Part shown: positions 53,068 to 61,684 of the stretch, one piece after another | How positions within the stretch are numbered: position 1 is the stretch's first letter | Layout of the letters: each line of letters opens with the position of its first letter | Assembly (NCBI GenBank): GCA_021733925.1 | Contig: JAIPJY010000002.1 | Location: forward strand, 163,701-227,700 | Reading direction: 5' to 3' | DNA: 64,000 nt | From: Prosthecobacter sp. | GTDB lineage: Bacteria > Verrucomicrobiota > Verrucomicrobiia > Verrucomicrobiales > Verrucomicrobiaceae | The notes under the pieces: model-generated | What the model saw: only the letters and a program-made list of their open reading frames with translations | What the model was told of the DNA's origin: nothing | The model's database searches: none | Position numbers and translations under genes: made by a program

Positions 53068-56000
53068 TTACTTCTTCTTGCCTTTCAATGCAGCCAGGTA
53101 CGCTACCACGTCACGAATTTGCGGCTTGGTGAGGATGCCGAGCATGGGGGGCATCACGGTCATGGGTGGGGTGATGGTGGCGATTTGATCGCGGGGCACG
53201 GTTTGTGTTTTGCCATCAGGGAGCTTCAAAGTGACTTGTTTTGCGTCCTCTTTCTCTAAAATGGCGGATAGTGCCTTGCCGTCCTTGGTGGTGAGGGAGA
53301 CGAGGCCGAAGCCGGGGGCGATCTGGGCGAGGGGATTGAGGAGGGATTCGAGGATGTATTTGCGGTCTTTGTGGCTGCCGATGGTTTTCAGGTTGGGGCC
53401 GACCTGGCTGCCTTCCTTGGCTTCGATGGTGTGGCAGGCGATGCAGTTGGCGGCGATGTTGTTGGTGACGATGTCTTTGCCACGGGTGGCGTCGCCGCCT
53501 TCTAGGAGCTCAGTTGCATTGAGCTGCAGGGTGGCGAGTTTGGGTTGCAAAGATTCGCGGGTGGCGGCGGCTTCGAGGATGTCGAGTTGGATGGCGGCGG
53601 GGGCTTTGTTTTGGATGAGGAGATCGAGCCAGTGGGTGATGACGGTGTCGTCTTTGGAGGTGGCGAGGAGAGACAGTGCAAGTTGCTGCGTGGTGGTGTC
53701 ACTCTTTTCAAGCAGGGCGGCGGCTTCGGTGATGGCGCGGTCGGGCTGGTGGGTGAAGAGCTGGCGCAGGGCTTCGCGGCGGAGTTCGGGGGGGGAGGTT
53801 TTGGCGAGGGAGAGGTCGAGGGTGGCGGCGAACTCGGGTGTTGCGGCGTGTTGCGAGGCCATGAGTTTGAGGGCTTCGGCGCGCAGGGTGCTGCGGGCAG
53901 TGGCATCGGAGATGATCTGCTGCAGTACGCTTGCAGGGACTTGCAACTGGAGCTGGGTGAGGAGTTCGACGGCTTTGGCTTTGAGTTCGCCGTCTTGGAT
54001 GGCGAGGAGGGCGTCGAGGTGGGGTTGTAGCAAGGTTGCGAAGGCTTTGGCATCGCGTGGCAAGTTTTCGTGGGCCGTGCCGTCGATGCGGTCGAGGCGT
54101 GGGGGATGGGTGAAGGTGCGGAGGGTGTCGAGTGCTTCTGCTTGCAACGGGGTGCGCTGCAATGCGGCCTGGATGATGGGTGCGGCGATGCCGAGGCGGA
54201 GGCAGGCGTTGAGGCCGCGAGGGGTGGGGCGGGTGGTGAGCTTGGGGAGGGCGGCGGGGATGCCGACGTCATCGTAGATGGCGCGTTCGGCTTCGGGGGC
54301 GAGGGTTGGATGGGTGAGGAAGGTTGCAACGAGTGGGGAGTGGTTGCGTGACAGTGCAAGGAGGCAGCAGAGGGACTGCTTGTCGTTGAGGTGCTTGGCG
54401 AGGGTGGCTTCGTCGGCGCAACCGGCGAGGCCGGTGACGATGGCGTGGCGCATGTAGGGATCTGCGCTTTCTTTGGTAGCAAGGTTTAGCAAGGCTTGGA
54501 CAGCGGTGGCATCCTGGAGCTTGCCGAGGGAAATGGCGGCGTGGAAGCGGACGCGCTGGGAGGGATGGGTGAGGAGTGGGACCAGGGGGGTACCGGAGGT
54601 CTTAATATCGCCGAGCACTTTTATGGACTGAGTGACGATTTCTGTGTCGGATTCGGCAAGAAGTGGGAGAAGAGAGGCGGCTTCGACTTTGTTGGCGCGC
54701 ATGCCCTGGCCGAGGCCCCAGATGGCGTGGATGCGGGCGAGTTGATTTGCCTTTTTGTCCGCTGCTGTTTTTTGCAGCAGGGTGTAATCACCTTTTTTGA
54801 CGAGGGTGAATTGGGCGTGGAGGCGGACGCGCTGGTCGGGGTGGGATAGGTGGGTGATGGTCAGGTTGTCGGAGTTGAGGAGTTTTTGGGTTTCCTGGCG
54901 CTCGGTGCTGTTTTTGCCGGTGGGGTCGTCGGCGAACCAGATGGCTCCTTTTTGATCGAGGGGATAACCGCCGTCCCAGTCGGCGATGATGAGTTCGCCG
55001 GTGGGGGCCATGGCGAGGCCGATGCCCATGAGGCCGCTGTGGATGAGGCGCTCGTTCTTCATGGCGAAGGTGCTGCCATTGGGGACGACCTGGAAGGCGG
55101 TCATCTGGCCGGAGGGGAACTGATCGAGGATGAAGTGGCCGCGCAGGGATGCGCCGAGGGCGGTGCCGGGTTCGTGGATGAAGCCGGCGGGGCCGTTGGA
55201 GTAGTTGGCGAGCGGAGGTGTGATGAAGAGGGGCTGGCCGGGATGGGCGGGCTGCCAGATGCCGTCGCGCATCCAGCGGCTGGCGGATTTTTGGTACTGA
55301 TGGCTGCAGCGCCAGCCGGAGTCGCTGCGCTCGGTGATGTAGACGAAGCGCTCGCGTTCGCCGGGGAGGTCGGCGTCGTTGTCGACGCCGAAGATGTTGC
55401 CGTAGTTGTCGAAGGCGATTTCTTGAACGTTGCGGAGGCCGTGGGCGAAGACTTCGAAGGCGGTGCCGTCGGGTTCGCAGCGGAGGACGCAGCCTTCGTG
55501 GGGGTAGAAGAAGTGCTGGCCTTCCTTGCTGGTGACGTTGACGCCTTTGTCGCCGATGCTCCAGTAGATGCGGCCATCCGGGCCGATGCGGGGGCCGTGC
55601 ATGTCGTGGCCGGCGTAGGCGATGTGGATGCCGAAGCCGTGGGCGACGATTTGGCGTTCGTCGGCGACGCCGTCGTCGTTGGTGTCGCGGAGGCGGATGA
55701 GGTCGGGGGCGACGGTGACGTAGACCCAGCTGTCGTGGTAGAGGATGCCGGCGGCGATGCCGGTGACGACGCTGTTGAAGCCTTCGGCGAAGACGGTGAG
55801 TTTATCGGCGGTGCCGTCGTGGTCGGTGTCGCGGAGCTGGTAGATGCGCTCGCTGTGAACGGTGAGGTCTTTCCAGTCGATGGAGCCGTCTTTGTTGTGG
55901 TCGGCGAGGCCGCCGCGTGGGAGTCGGGTTTTGCCGGGGGCGAGTTCGCGTTTGAGGAAGGCTTCTTTTTCTTCGACGCTGGTGAGGGCGACGTCGTCGG

Positions 56001-56253
56001 GGATCCACTGGGTGTGCTCGCGGATGTCGAGGTCGGCGACTTTGCGGCGGGTGGTGGCGGAGACGTAGATGCGGCCCTGGGGATCGACGGTGACGGCGAC
56101 GGGATCGGGGATGTTGAGGGTGCCGGACCAGCGGTGGAGTTCGAGGGGTGACTTGATGGGGGCGGTCTTGGGTGCCTTGGCTGGTTTTTCGTCAGTGGCG
56201 AAGCATGGCAGGGAGAGCAGTGCGGCCAGGGCGAGGTGACAGAGGTTTTTCAT
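53068..56253 (-). CDS. PVC-type heme-binding CxxCH protein with beta-propeller and HEAT repeats
   Basis: The 1061-aa exported protein has a signal peptide (LCHLALAALLSLPCFA). A membrane-bound dehydrogenase-type propeller (TIGR02604 kind) follows with calcium-like loops DHNKDGSIDWKD, DTDHDGTADK and DTNDDGVADE. HEAT-type repeats (about 450-900) come next, and a C-terminal cytochrome motif NCIACHTIEAKEGSQVGPNL (about 932) ends in AYLAALKGKKK. This architecture is common in Planctomycetes and Verrucomicrobia; the electron donor and substrate are unknown. ATG 56253 is chosen for the signal peptide. Confidence 0.92.
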   Translation of the reverse strand: MKNLCHLALAALLSLPCFATDEKPAKAPKTAPIKSPLELHRWSGTLNIPDPVAVTVDPQGRIYVSATTRRKVADLDIREHTQWIPDDVALTSVEEKEAFLKRELAPGKTRLPRGGLADHNKDGSIDWKDLTVHSERIYQLRDTDHDGTADKLTVFAEGFNSVVTGIAAGILYHDSWVYVTVAPDLIRLRDTNDDGVADERQIVAHGFGIHIAYAGHDMHGPRIGPDGRIYWSIGDKGVNVTSKEGQHFFYPHEGCVLRCEPDGTAFEVFAHGLRNVQEIAFDNYGNIFGVDNDADLPGERERFVYITERSDSGWRCSHQYQKSASRWMRDGIWQPAHPGQPLFITPPLANYSNGPAGFIHEPGTALGASLRGHFILDQFPSGQMTAFQVVPNGSTFAMKNERLIHSGLMGIGLAMAPTGELIIADWDGGYPLDQKGAIWFADDPTGKNSTERQETQKLLNSDNLTITHLSHPDQRVRLHAQFTLVKKGDYTLLQKTAADKKANQLARIHAIWGLGQGMRANKVEAASLLPLLAESDTEIVTQSIKVLGDIKTSGTPLVPLLTHPSQRVRFHAAISLGKLQDATAVQALLNLATKESADPYMRHAIVTGLAGCADEATLAKHLNDKQSLCCLLALSRNHSPLVATFLTHPTLAPEAERAIYDDVGIPAALPKLTTRPTPRGLNACLRLGIAAPIIQAALQRTPLQAEALDTLRTFTHPPRLDRIDGTAHENLPRDAKAFATLLQPHLDALLAIQDGELKAKAVELLTQLQLQVPASVLQQIISDATARSTLRAEALKLMASQHAATPEFAATLDLSLAKTSPPELRREALRQLFTHQPDRAITEAAALLEKSDTTTQQLALSLLATSKDDTVITHWLDLLIQNKAPAAIQLDILEAAATRESLQPKLATLQLNATELLEGGDATRGKDIVTNNIAANCIACHTIEAKEGSQVGPNLKTIGSHKDRKYILESLLNPLAQIAPGFGLVSLTTKDGKALSAILEKEDAKQVTLKLPDGKTQTVPRDQIATITPPMTVMPPMLGILTKPQIRDVVAYLAALKGKKK

Positions 56254-56602
56254 GAAAAGGGGGTGGCGACAGATGCACATGACGTGGGGGCTGGCTATAA
56301 AAACTGAGACGGAATTGTTGGCCTCAAAGTGTCGCAAAAAGAGATCAAAAAAGAGAGGGATTTCCGAGCAGAGGACGGTGGCGGATCCATTGATTTTACA
56401 CCGCAGAGGTTGGAACGCCGCAGAGATTGATTCTGAAATATCTCTGCGGTGTTTGATTTGTTCATGCGGGGGGGGCTGGCGGTGGCGTGATAGAAATGGA
56501 TGAATGCGTTTGTTCTTGCTGGTGCACTGCACAGCCGTCAAAGTCGAGTGTGTGTTCGCTGATGCGAACGCTTCTCCCGAAAATCCAACCTACATTCTAA
56601 TC
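56254..56602. other. Intergenic region with alternative hairpins
   Basis: This divergent 349-bp gap contains A-rich stretches and a repeat ACACCGCAGAG (56398-56408), CCGCAGAGAT (56418-56427) and the complementary ATCTCTGCGGTGT (56440-56452). The third element can pair perfectly with the first (11 bp) or the second (10 bp), so two exclusive stems are possible. Promoters for both genes should lie here, but none meets a clear consensus. Confidence 0.6.
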
Positions 56603-57043
56603 ATGAGCCAGATTGTTCCTCTTATCAGTTCCGGCATTGCCGGTCCTCTCGGTGTTCTTCATCTTCCGCGTCTGTGGCAGAAGGCTTCTTTGGCTGCGGC
56701 GGGCAAGCTGCATGCTGATTATCCGGGCATTGGCTGCGGGTATGACCAGATGACGCTGGATGCGCTGGGCATCAACATTGAGACGTTCCGTACGTTCATT
56801 GCGACGAAGCCGAGCTATCCGCAGCTTGAGAGCTGGGTGAAGGCGCAGCCGGGGGTGAAGCTGACGAAGGGCGACCTTTACAAGCACAACCAGGCGATCC
56901 TGGGCTACATCCATGATGATGGCACGCGGAAGACGATTCTGGATGCGGATGGTGTGGCGGATGACGGGAGTGTGAATCCGGGGGCGGTGGATCTGAATAA
57001 TTTGGACGACTGGCACATTTTCTGGGCGCAGGAGATTAAGTAA
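56603..57043 (+). CDS. DUF5069 protein
   Basis: The 146-aa protein begins MSQIVPLISSGIAGPLGVLH and contains LPRLWQKASLAAAGKLHADY and the GCGYDQMTLDALGI stretch characteristic of one DUF5069 subgroup. The function is unknown. ATG 56603 is used; the frame from 56504 adds an unrelated leader. An intrinsic terminator follows. Confidence 0.85.
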   Translation: MSQIVPLISSGIAGPLGVLHLPRLWQKASLAAAGKLHADYPGIGCGYDQMTLDALGINIETFRTFIATKPSYPQLESWVKAQPGVKLTKGDLYKHNQAILGYIHDDGTRKTILDADGVADDGSVNPGAVDLNNLDDWHIFWAQEIK

Positions 57044-57072
57044 GCTGCGAAGCGGCTGAAGTTTGTTTTGAG

Positions 57073-57106
57073 AACCCCGTTTGCTGTGAAGCAGGCGGGG
57101 TTTTTT
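57073..57106 (+). terminator. Intrinsic terminator after DUF5069 gene
   Basis: AACCCCG (57073-57079) pairs with CGGGGTT (57096-57102) and is followed by further T (TTTTTT run 57101-57106), 30 nt past the stop. Confidence 0.85.
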
Positions 57107-57293
57107 GTGGAGCCGGAGGGATGGCCGCAAAGTGACGCAAAAAGGGAGCAAAAATGACTGATTCCGGAGGGCGATGGAGTGTGGGAGTCCTCAGTGAATG
57201 TGACGGATTTTTTTAACCGCTGATGAGACGCTGATATGACGCTAATGCAGAATCAGAATCTCGGCTTTCTGGAATGAAATTACCGGAGTGAAA

Positions 57294-57338
57294 ATAAGGA
57301 AGACAGGATGCGGTTCCCTGCATTCCTGTTTTCCTTAT
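57294..57338 (-). terminator. Long hairpin downstream of the PIN toxin gene
   Basis: ATAAGGAAGACAGGATGC (57294-57311) pairs with GCATTCCTGTTTTCCTTAT (57320-57338) over about 17 bp with one bulge and one mismatch. On the minus strand it lies about 30 nt past the PIN stop and ends in a T-rich TTCCTTATTTT, so it may act as terminator. The rest of 57044-57366 holds the DUF5069 terminator and a copy of the GACGCTGATATGACGCT repeat at 57213-57248. Confidence 0.5.
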
Positions 57339-57366
57339 CGAAACGTTTTTCTGAAACGCCTTTTAT

Positions 57367-57738
57367 TTAAGGCTGCTCGGCGAAGGGGTTGATGAGTTGG
57401 AGGCCGGGGATGTGTTTGAAGTCGTCTACGTTTCGTGTCACCAGTGGCACGCCGTATTCCAGCGCGGTGGCGGCTATGATCGAATCTCCAAGTTTCATGC
57501 GCTTCTGTTGCCGAAGTCTTACGGCTGATTCGACCACTTCGTCATCCAGTGCGTAGCTGAGCACCTGAGTCAAAAAAGCGCGGATTGCTGCATCTTCTCC
57601 TGCACTGATGCCGGTGAACCCCAGGGCCTCCACACGGGTCACAGTCGCATAGGCGGCTTCTGGGTGCCGTGTCCAGGGGGAGAGCCAGGCACCATCGGGC
57701 TTGCAGGCATGGATCACGATGTTGGTGTCCAGCAGCAT
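57367..57738 (-). CDS. vapC: PIN-domain ribonuclease toxin (VapC-like)
   Basis: The 123-aa protein has the PIN acidic residues in MLLDTNIVIHA (Asp4), TRVEALGF (Glu, about 37), MKLGDSIIAATA (Asp, about 82) and TRNVDDFKHI (Asp, about 104). VapC toxins cut tRNA or rRNA. It starts 4 nt after the antitoxin-like gene, so both form a toxin-antitoxin operon. Confidence 0.88.
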   Translation of the reverse strand: MLLDTNIVIHACKPDGAWLSPWTRHPEAAYATVTRVEALGFTGISAGEDAAIRAFLTQVLSYALDDEVVESAVRLRQQKRMKLGDSIIAATALEYGVPLVTRNVDDFKHIPGLQLINPFAEQP

Positions 57739-57742
57739 GGGG

Positions 57743-58033
57743 TCAGTCGCGCCCTGGCAGTTTTACGTCTTCGCGCATTTCGCGCTGCCATGCCACTGGA
57801 TCAGCAATGTCGCGGAAGGGGTTCAGCTCCCGCACCTGATGCAGGGCCTCCATGCGCCGGGCGATCATTTCGGGCGTGGCCTTGGGGATCTGGCGCTTGG
57901 ATTTGGTGCCGCTGTCATCGGCCAAGGTGAGCAGCACATGGGTACGTCCGGGCTTCAACCAGTCAGGCAGCGGCGAAAGGAGTTTGAGGCTCCCGTCGGC
58001 TGCGATCTCGATGTCGGTTTCCAGGGTGTTCAT
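57743..58033 (-). CDS. VapB-type antitoxin partner
   Basis: The 96-aa acidic protein starts with an AbrB-like strand pattern (TDIEIAADGSLKLLSPLPDWLKPG) and ends in a charged segment (NPFRDIADPVAWQREMREDVKLPGRD) that looks like the toxin-wrapping tail. It is the first gene of the pair with the PIN toxin, the usual antitoxin-first order. Confidence 0.75.
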   Translation of the reverse strand: MNTLETDIEIAADGSLKLLSPLPDWLKPGRTHVLLTLADDSGTKSKRQIPKATPEMIARRMEALHQVRELNPFRDIADPVAWQREMREDVKLPGRD

Positions 58034-58680
58034 GGTGGGAAAGGATACCTGCTTCCGCGATTCCGTAAAGTTCTCACTCTGCCGTCAGTGTTCCCGGAAA
58101 GAGCTGGGTTTTATTTAACTGCTGATTTGACGCTGATATGACGCTGATAAAGGCATTCGGAAAGGCCGGATTGGGGAGTGTGTTTGGGGTAGCTGGATGG
58201 CGGAAGTGGGGTTTTGGTTTTAGCAAAGGAATGGGGAATCGGATTTGAACCACTGACTTGACACTGACTGACACTGATGATGAAAGGTATCAGAATTCCG
58301 GGCTGGGGAGTGTGATTGGGGTGACTGGATGGCGGATGTGGGGTTTTGGTTTTGGCAGAGGAATGGGCTGAGTTCGGGGCTGGGGAAATGGCACGCGAGC
58401 TTTCCGGCTGAGATTTGACCACGGAATACACTGAATACACGGAAGCCGAACAAAGTGAGGCTGACAGCCGAAGGCTGCCCGTAGGGCCAGCGTAGCGCAG
58501 TCAGCGCGGAGGTTGTTTTGAGCATGGCTGATCGTGAGGGGTGAGCCGTGGAAAAGATGGGGGATTTGGGTTGGGATTTTTTGGTGGTGTTTTGACCCGG
58601 CCAATTTCGGGTGAGACGCGATGAGTGACTGATGCTGCATCCTGACGGACGGCTGCTGGTGATTCGAACCTCTCATTTCC
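58034..58680. repeat. Intergenic region with degenerate tandem repeats
   Basis: No gene is seen in these 647 bp. Two related units about 132 bp apart (58121-58236 and 58250-58368) share GACGCTGA/GACACTGA motifs at the start and GGGGAGTGTG, GGATGGCGGA and GGGGTTTTGGTTTT in the second half. A partial third copy is at 59266-59310 and the first part recurs at 57213-57248. The segment 58416-58444 (ACCACGGAATACACTGAA) is of a type common in verrucomicrobial intergenic DNA. Confidence 0.75.
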
Positions 58681-59064
58681 ATGAATACTTCTCTTCCCAT
58701 GATCCAGGCTCTTCAGGTTTTTGCGGCGCGTGCGGCTGCTCGTGCGGCTGCTCGTGCGGAGGCTGAGGCGCAGTCGGCCTACCGGAACTTCCTGATCATT
58801 GCGCCGGGTTCGGTGGGGGTCGCCACGGTGCCGGATGAGAAGGTGTTGGAGCTGGCACGGCATTTGAACCAAGAGGGCTATGCTTATGTGGCGCGGCCCA
58901 ACCAGAAGCAAATGGAGGACGATCCGTCTGGGGTGCGCTATCTGCCGTTGAGCCATCGGCTGCCGGCGTTTGGGGTGATGACGGCGGTGATTGTGATCGG
59001 TGATCCGCTGTGGGCAGCGCTGGCGGCTTCGACGTATCCTGAGGCGGATATCTTTTTGATGTAG
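58681..59064 (+). CDS. Protein of unknown function with Ala/Arg repeat
   Basis: The 127-aa frame has an N-terminal RAAARAAARAEAEA helix (about 17-31), then FLIIAPGSVGVATVPDEKVLELARHLNQEGYAYV and a C-terminal hydrophobic strand (FGVMTAVIVIGDPLWAALAA). I recognise no family. Codon use is GC-rich like the chromosome, and the frame looks coding, but its place between repeats leaves some doubt. Confidence 0.5.
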   Translation: MNTSLPMIQALQVFAARAAARAAARAEAEAQSAYRNFLIIAPGSVGVATVPDEKVLELARHLNQEGYAYVARPNQKQMEDDPSGVRYLPLSHRLPAFGVMTAVIVIGDPLWAALAASTYPEADIFLM

Positions 59065-59596
59065 GGCGAGGGGAGTTTGCTGTTGTTGGCGGTGGTTTGC
59101 AGTTGTTTGCTGTGGTTGGGGCTGCGGAGCCGGCGCCGGGAGGATCGCTTTTGCCGCAGTGGGGACAGGTATTGAATTACGGTGGGTTCTTCTTTGCGGG
59201 AAGTCTTCATGCCAGACATGGCAGCGACCATTTTCTCATTGAGATGATCCATCCGTGAGCATGGAGTGGGGGCTTTGGTTTTGGCAAAGGAATGTGCTGA
59301 ATTCAGACCTCGGTAAAGCGAGAATTTCGTCAAAAATTTACACACTGACCTCATCTTTCCTGCCCCATCTTTCGGGACGCTGGCCGAAGCCGGTCGGGTT
59401 ATGCTCGCAGCCTGAACTGTCTCATCAACAGAGGGGAGGCAGGTCAATTCCGGAATCGCTGGCTGCTGCTAGAGAAATAGTGAGGGATGCTTAAGTTAAC
59501 GCCTAAATTTGGTCGCGCTTGCAGCAAAAAAACGGAATGTTTCAATACGAAAAGTTGCCGTGCATTGCCCAACAGTACAGGTATGATGCCGGAATT
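59065..59596. other. Intergenic region upstream of the ATPase module
   Basis: This 532-bp stretch has no clear gene. It contains the third copy of the dispersed repeat (59266-59310), a palindromic GGCCGAAGCCGG (59385-59396) and, towards the end, AT-rich DNA that probably holds the promoter of the ATPase operon. Confidence 0.55.
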
Positions 59597-60703
59597 ATGG
59601 CTACCCCCCCTCGGAAATCTCCAACGGCACTGCTGCGGCTGAAGAAACTGGAAGTCGAAAATTACAAGCGCCTAGATAGTCTAACGCTTTATTTTCCCGG
59701 GCCTCAACTCGATGGAGATCCCGATATTCTTGTCTTAGGAAGTGAAAATGGGGGGGGGAAAACATCTGTGATAGAGTGCATTGGCCTTCTGTTTTTGTGC
59801 ATTCTCGCGCCGAGAACCGAGCGATTATTTGGCGAATCCGGTTGGCTGACAGATTTGGCGGATCTGTTCATCAAGTCTGGGTGCGAATCATGTACAATCA
59901 AAGGCGAGTTTGAAATCGGCACTGGTTCAAAAGAGGTTAATTTGAAAATTAGTCGGCAAGCGGAAATTAAAATTAGCGGCGACAAAGATGAAATTGTGAA
60001 GCATTGGAAGAGACAGCAACGATGGGAAGATTTGACATACCCCGACGAAGCTCTGACTAAACTGTTAGGCATAACTGGTGAACCCCTTATTATCCCACCG
60101 CTTATTCACTTCAATAGCAGCCGGAAGGTTCAGGAGGGAAGCATTGATCTTGGGGCCTTAGCGGAGAGGAGTGATCCACGCGCGCGAATGGCAATGTCTC
60201 GCAATCGGCTCGGTGGACGTCCCATTTCTACCATAAGCGCTTTCAAGACGGAAATGTTGGCTTCGCTTCTTGGCCAGGCGTCGCTCTTCGAAGGAATGAG
60301 TGCGAGCCAATCGAAAGCCACAGCTGAAAAGCTTAATGAGCTTCTCTTGCGCTATGCGGGAGGGAAAATCGATCAGCTTCGCAACTTGAAAGGCGGCAGC
60401 ATCGATTTTCGCGTCCGTCGTGAAGGCAGCGAAGATTCATTCACATTCGACGCTCTAAGTTCCGGGCAAAAGGAAATTGTATCGACTCTCTTCTTGATTT
60501 GGCGGCATTCGGAAGAGAATCCTGCCATTGTGTTAATTGATGAGCCGGAACTGCATTTGAATGCGGAATGGCATGCCGACTTTGTGAGACAACTCACCCA
60601 GCTCGCTCCACGAAATCAATACATCCTCGCCACTCACTCCGAACACATATTTGGTAGTGTGGACAATGAGCATCGCGCGTTGTTAATCCCCAACAAGATA
60701 TAG
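59597..60703 (+). CDS. ABC/SMC-type ATPase of a putative defence module (AriA/OLD/PtuA-like)
   Basis: The 368-aa protein begins with the RecF/OLD-type strand LRLKKLEVENYKRLDSLTL. It has Walker A GSENGGGKTS (residues 48-57), the Q-loop region, the ABC signature LSSGQKE (about 285) and Walker B IVLIDEPELHLN (about 308) with H-loop ATHSEHIF (about 346). This fits AAA_15/AAA_21 ATPases of PARIS (AriA), Septu (PtuA) and OLD systems. ATG 59597 (MATPPRKSP) is preferred; ATG 59537 and TTG 59519 are in frame. A C7 tract follows the start, and a G9 tract codes Gly52-54. It is followed after 6 nt by the TOPRIM gene. Confidence 0.88.
   Translation: MATPPRKSPTALLRLKKLEVENYKRLDSLTLYFPGPQLDGDPDILVLGSENGGGKTSVIECIGLLFLCILAPRTERLFGESGWLTDLADLFIKSGCESCTIKGEFEIGTGSKEVNLKISRQAEIKISGDKDEIVKHWKRQQRWEDLTYPDEALTKLLGITGEPLIIPPLIHFNSSRKVQEGSIDLGALAERSDPRARMAMSRNRLGGRPISTISAFKTEMLASLLGQASLFEGMSASQSKATAEKLNELLLRYAGGKIDQLRNLKGGSIDFRVRREGSEDSFTFDALSSGQKEIVSTLFLIWRHSEENPAIVLIDEPELHLNAEWHADFVRQLTQLAPRNQYILATHSEHIFGSVDNEHRALLIPNKI
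59604..59610 (+). repeat. C7 homopolymer after the ATPase start codon
   Basis: Seven C in codons 3-5 (A-T-P-P-R). Slippage here would shift the frame at the very start of the protein if ATG 59597 is the start. Confidence 0.9.
59750..59758 (+). repeat. G9 homopolymer coding the Walker A glycines
   Basis: Nine consecutive G code Gly52-Gly53-Gly54 directly before the P-loop lysine. In the sequenced state the frame is intact. A gain or loss of one or two G would stop the ATPase early. Confidence 0.95.
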
Positions 60704-60709
60704 ATCTGC

Positions 60710-61603
60710 ATGAGCACGATCCAAACAGGCGGGCCACAATCATTGATTGATCAAGGGGCCAAACATTGGCTATTTGTAGAAGGGAATGACAATAGTTGTT
60801 TTGATCCAGATGTGCTTCGTACACTCTTAAAAGAAAATGATCTCCCTGCCCTCAATGTAAGCGCTCTAGGCTCATGTGAGAATGTTCGACTTGCTGCGCA
60901 GGCTATGGTGTATCAACATAAGTCATATTACTTCGTCATTGACCGTGACGGGCGATCTGATGATTTCGTTGAAAAGAGTTGGCAGCGCTTTCCAGATCCG
61001 GATACCTACAACTTATTGGTATGGCGAAAGCGTGAGTTGGAAAATTATTTCATTGATCCAATATACATCTTACAAAGCCAGTATTTGGTTAAATCTGAAG
61101 ACGAACTTCGTTCTAAACTATTGAAAATGGCGCAAAAGCGTCTCTTTTTGGATGTGGCAAATTTGGTCCTCCTTGAATTGCGCGAAGCTCTTATAAGACC
61201 GCCCGAAGCATGGTTTCGGAATCCAGATGAGTTTCCAGATCGAAGCGCGGCTCTTGCAAGGCTGCAAGGCTGCCAAGAGTTGACAGACAAATATTCCGCC
61301 ACCACCACGCTGCTGGTGCCCTCTTACAGAAATGAGCGGTTTGATTTCTGGTTGCAGCGACTCACGGGTGGAAAGCCACTACTCGAATATGGGGAGGGAG
61401 AATGGTTATTAATGATGAGCGGCAAAGAGTTGTTCAGCAATATTATAAACGAGGCTTTCAAAGTTCTCGATACTGAGGGGAATGCTCTCACTGGTCTGAA
61501 AAAGAATACGGCAATAGCGAGGAAGCTCTTGTCCTTGCCCCTGAATAGACAACCTAGAGACTTCCAAGACCTCGTGGCTCTAATGAAGCTGCGCGCAACA
61601 TAA
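60710..61603 (+). CDS. TOPRIM/DUF4435-like protein of the defence module (AriB-like)
   Basis: The 297-aa protein has a TOPRIM-like core: a glutamate in WLFVEGNDN (Glu24), then FVIDRDGRSDD with Asp78 and Asp80, followed by WRKRELENYFID (about 105-116), the pattern of DUF4435. AriB of PARIS is a DUF4435 TOPRIM nuclease effector. The C-terminal half is helical and has no match I know. It begins 6 nt after the ATPase stop and its codons are notably AT-rich. Confidence 0.78.
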   Translation: MSTIQTGGPQSLIDQGAKHWLFVEGNDNSCFDPDVLRTLLKENDLPALNVSALGSCENVRLAAQAMVYQHKSYYFVIDRDGRSDDFVEKSWQRFPDPDTYNLLVWRKRELENYFIDPIYILQSQYLVKSEDELRSKLLKMAQKRLFLDVANLVLLELREALIRPPEAWFRNPDEFPDRSAALARLQGCQELTDKYSATTTLLVPSYRNERFDFWLQRLTGGKPLLEYGEGEWLLMMSGKELFSNIINEAFKVLDTEGNALTGLKKNTAIARKLLSLPLNRQPRDFQDLVALMKLRAT

Positions 61604-61684
61604 TTCATAGCGACAGAGATGCGGAATTTGCAGCAGTTCTCACCGACGTGCTGCGGTGCGGGAGGGAATCACAATCAATTCATT

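Noticed and set aside
53210-54277. 355-codon plus-strand frame
   Set aside because: Ser/Arg/Ala-rich antisense of the HEAT-repeat region, no coding signature.
54850-56151. Long plus-strand frame of 433 codons opposite the heme-binding protein
   Set aside because: It is Val/Gly/Asp-rich antisense shadow of a GC-rich gene with clear signal peptide, CxxCH and propeller motifs on the minus strand.
58121-58368. CRISPR-like array
   Set aside because: Only two long degenerate units of about 130 bp, no short identical repeats with unique spacers and no cas genes.
58650-58675. tRNA T-arm-like GGTTCGAATCACC on the minus strand
   Set aside because: No acceptor, D or anticodon arms can be built around it; it is at best a chance match.
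61619-61684. 22-residue N-terminal extension of the HNH protein as certain start
   Set aside because: The recognised domain begins at MVVTAWN; the extension is possible but neither start has a good Shine-Dalgarno, so it is only mentioned as alternative.
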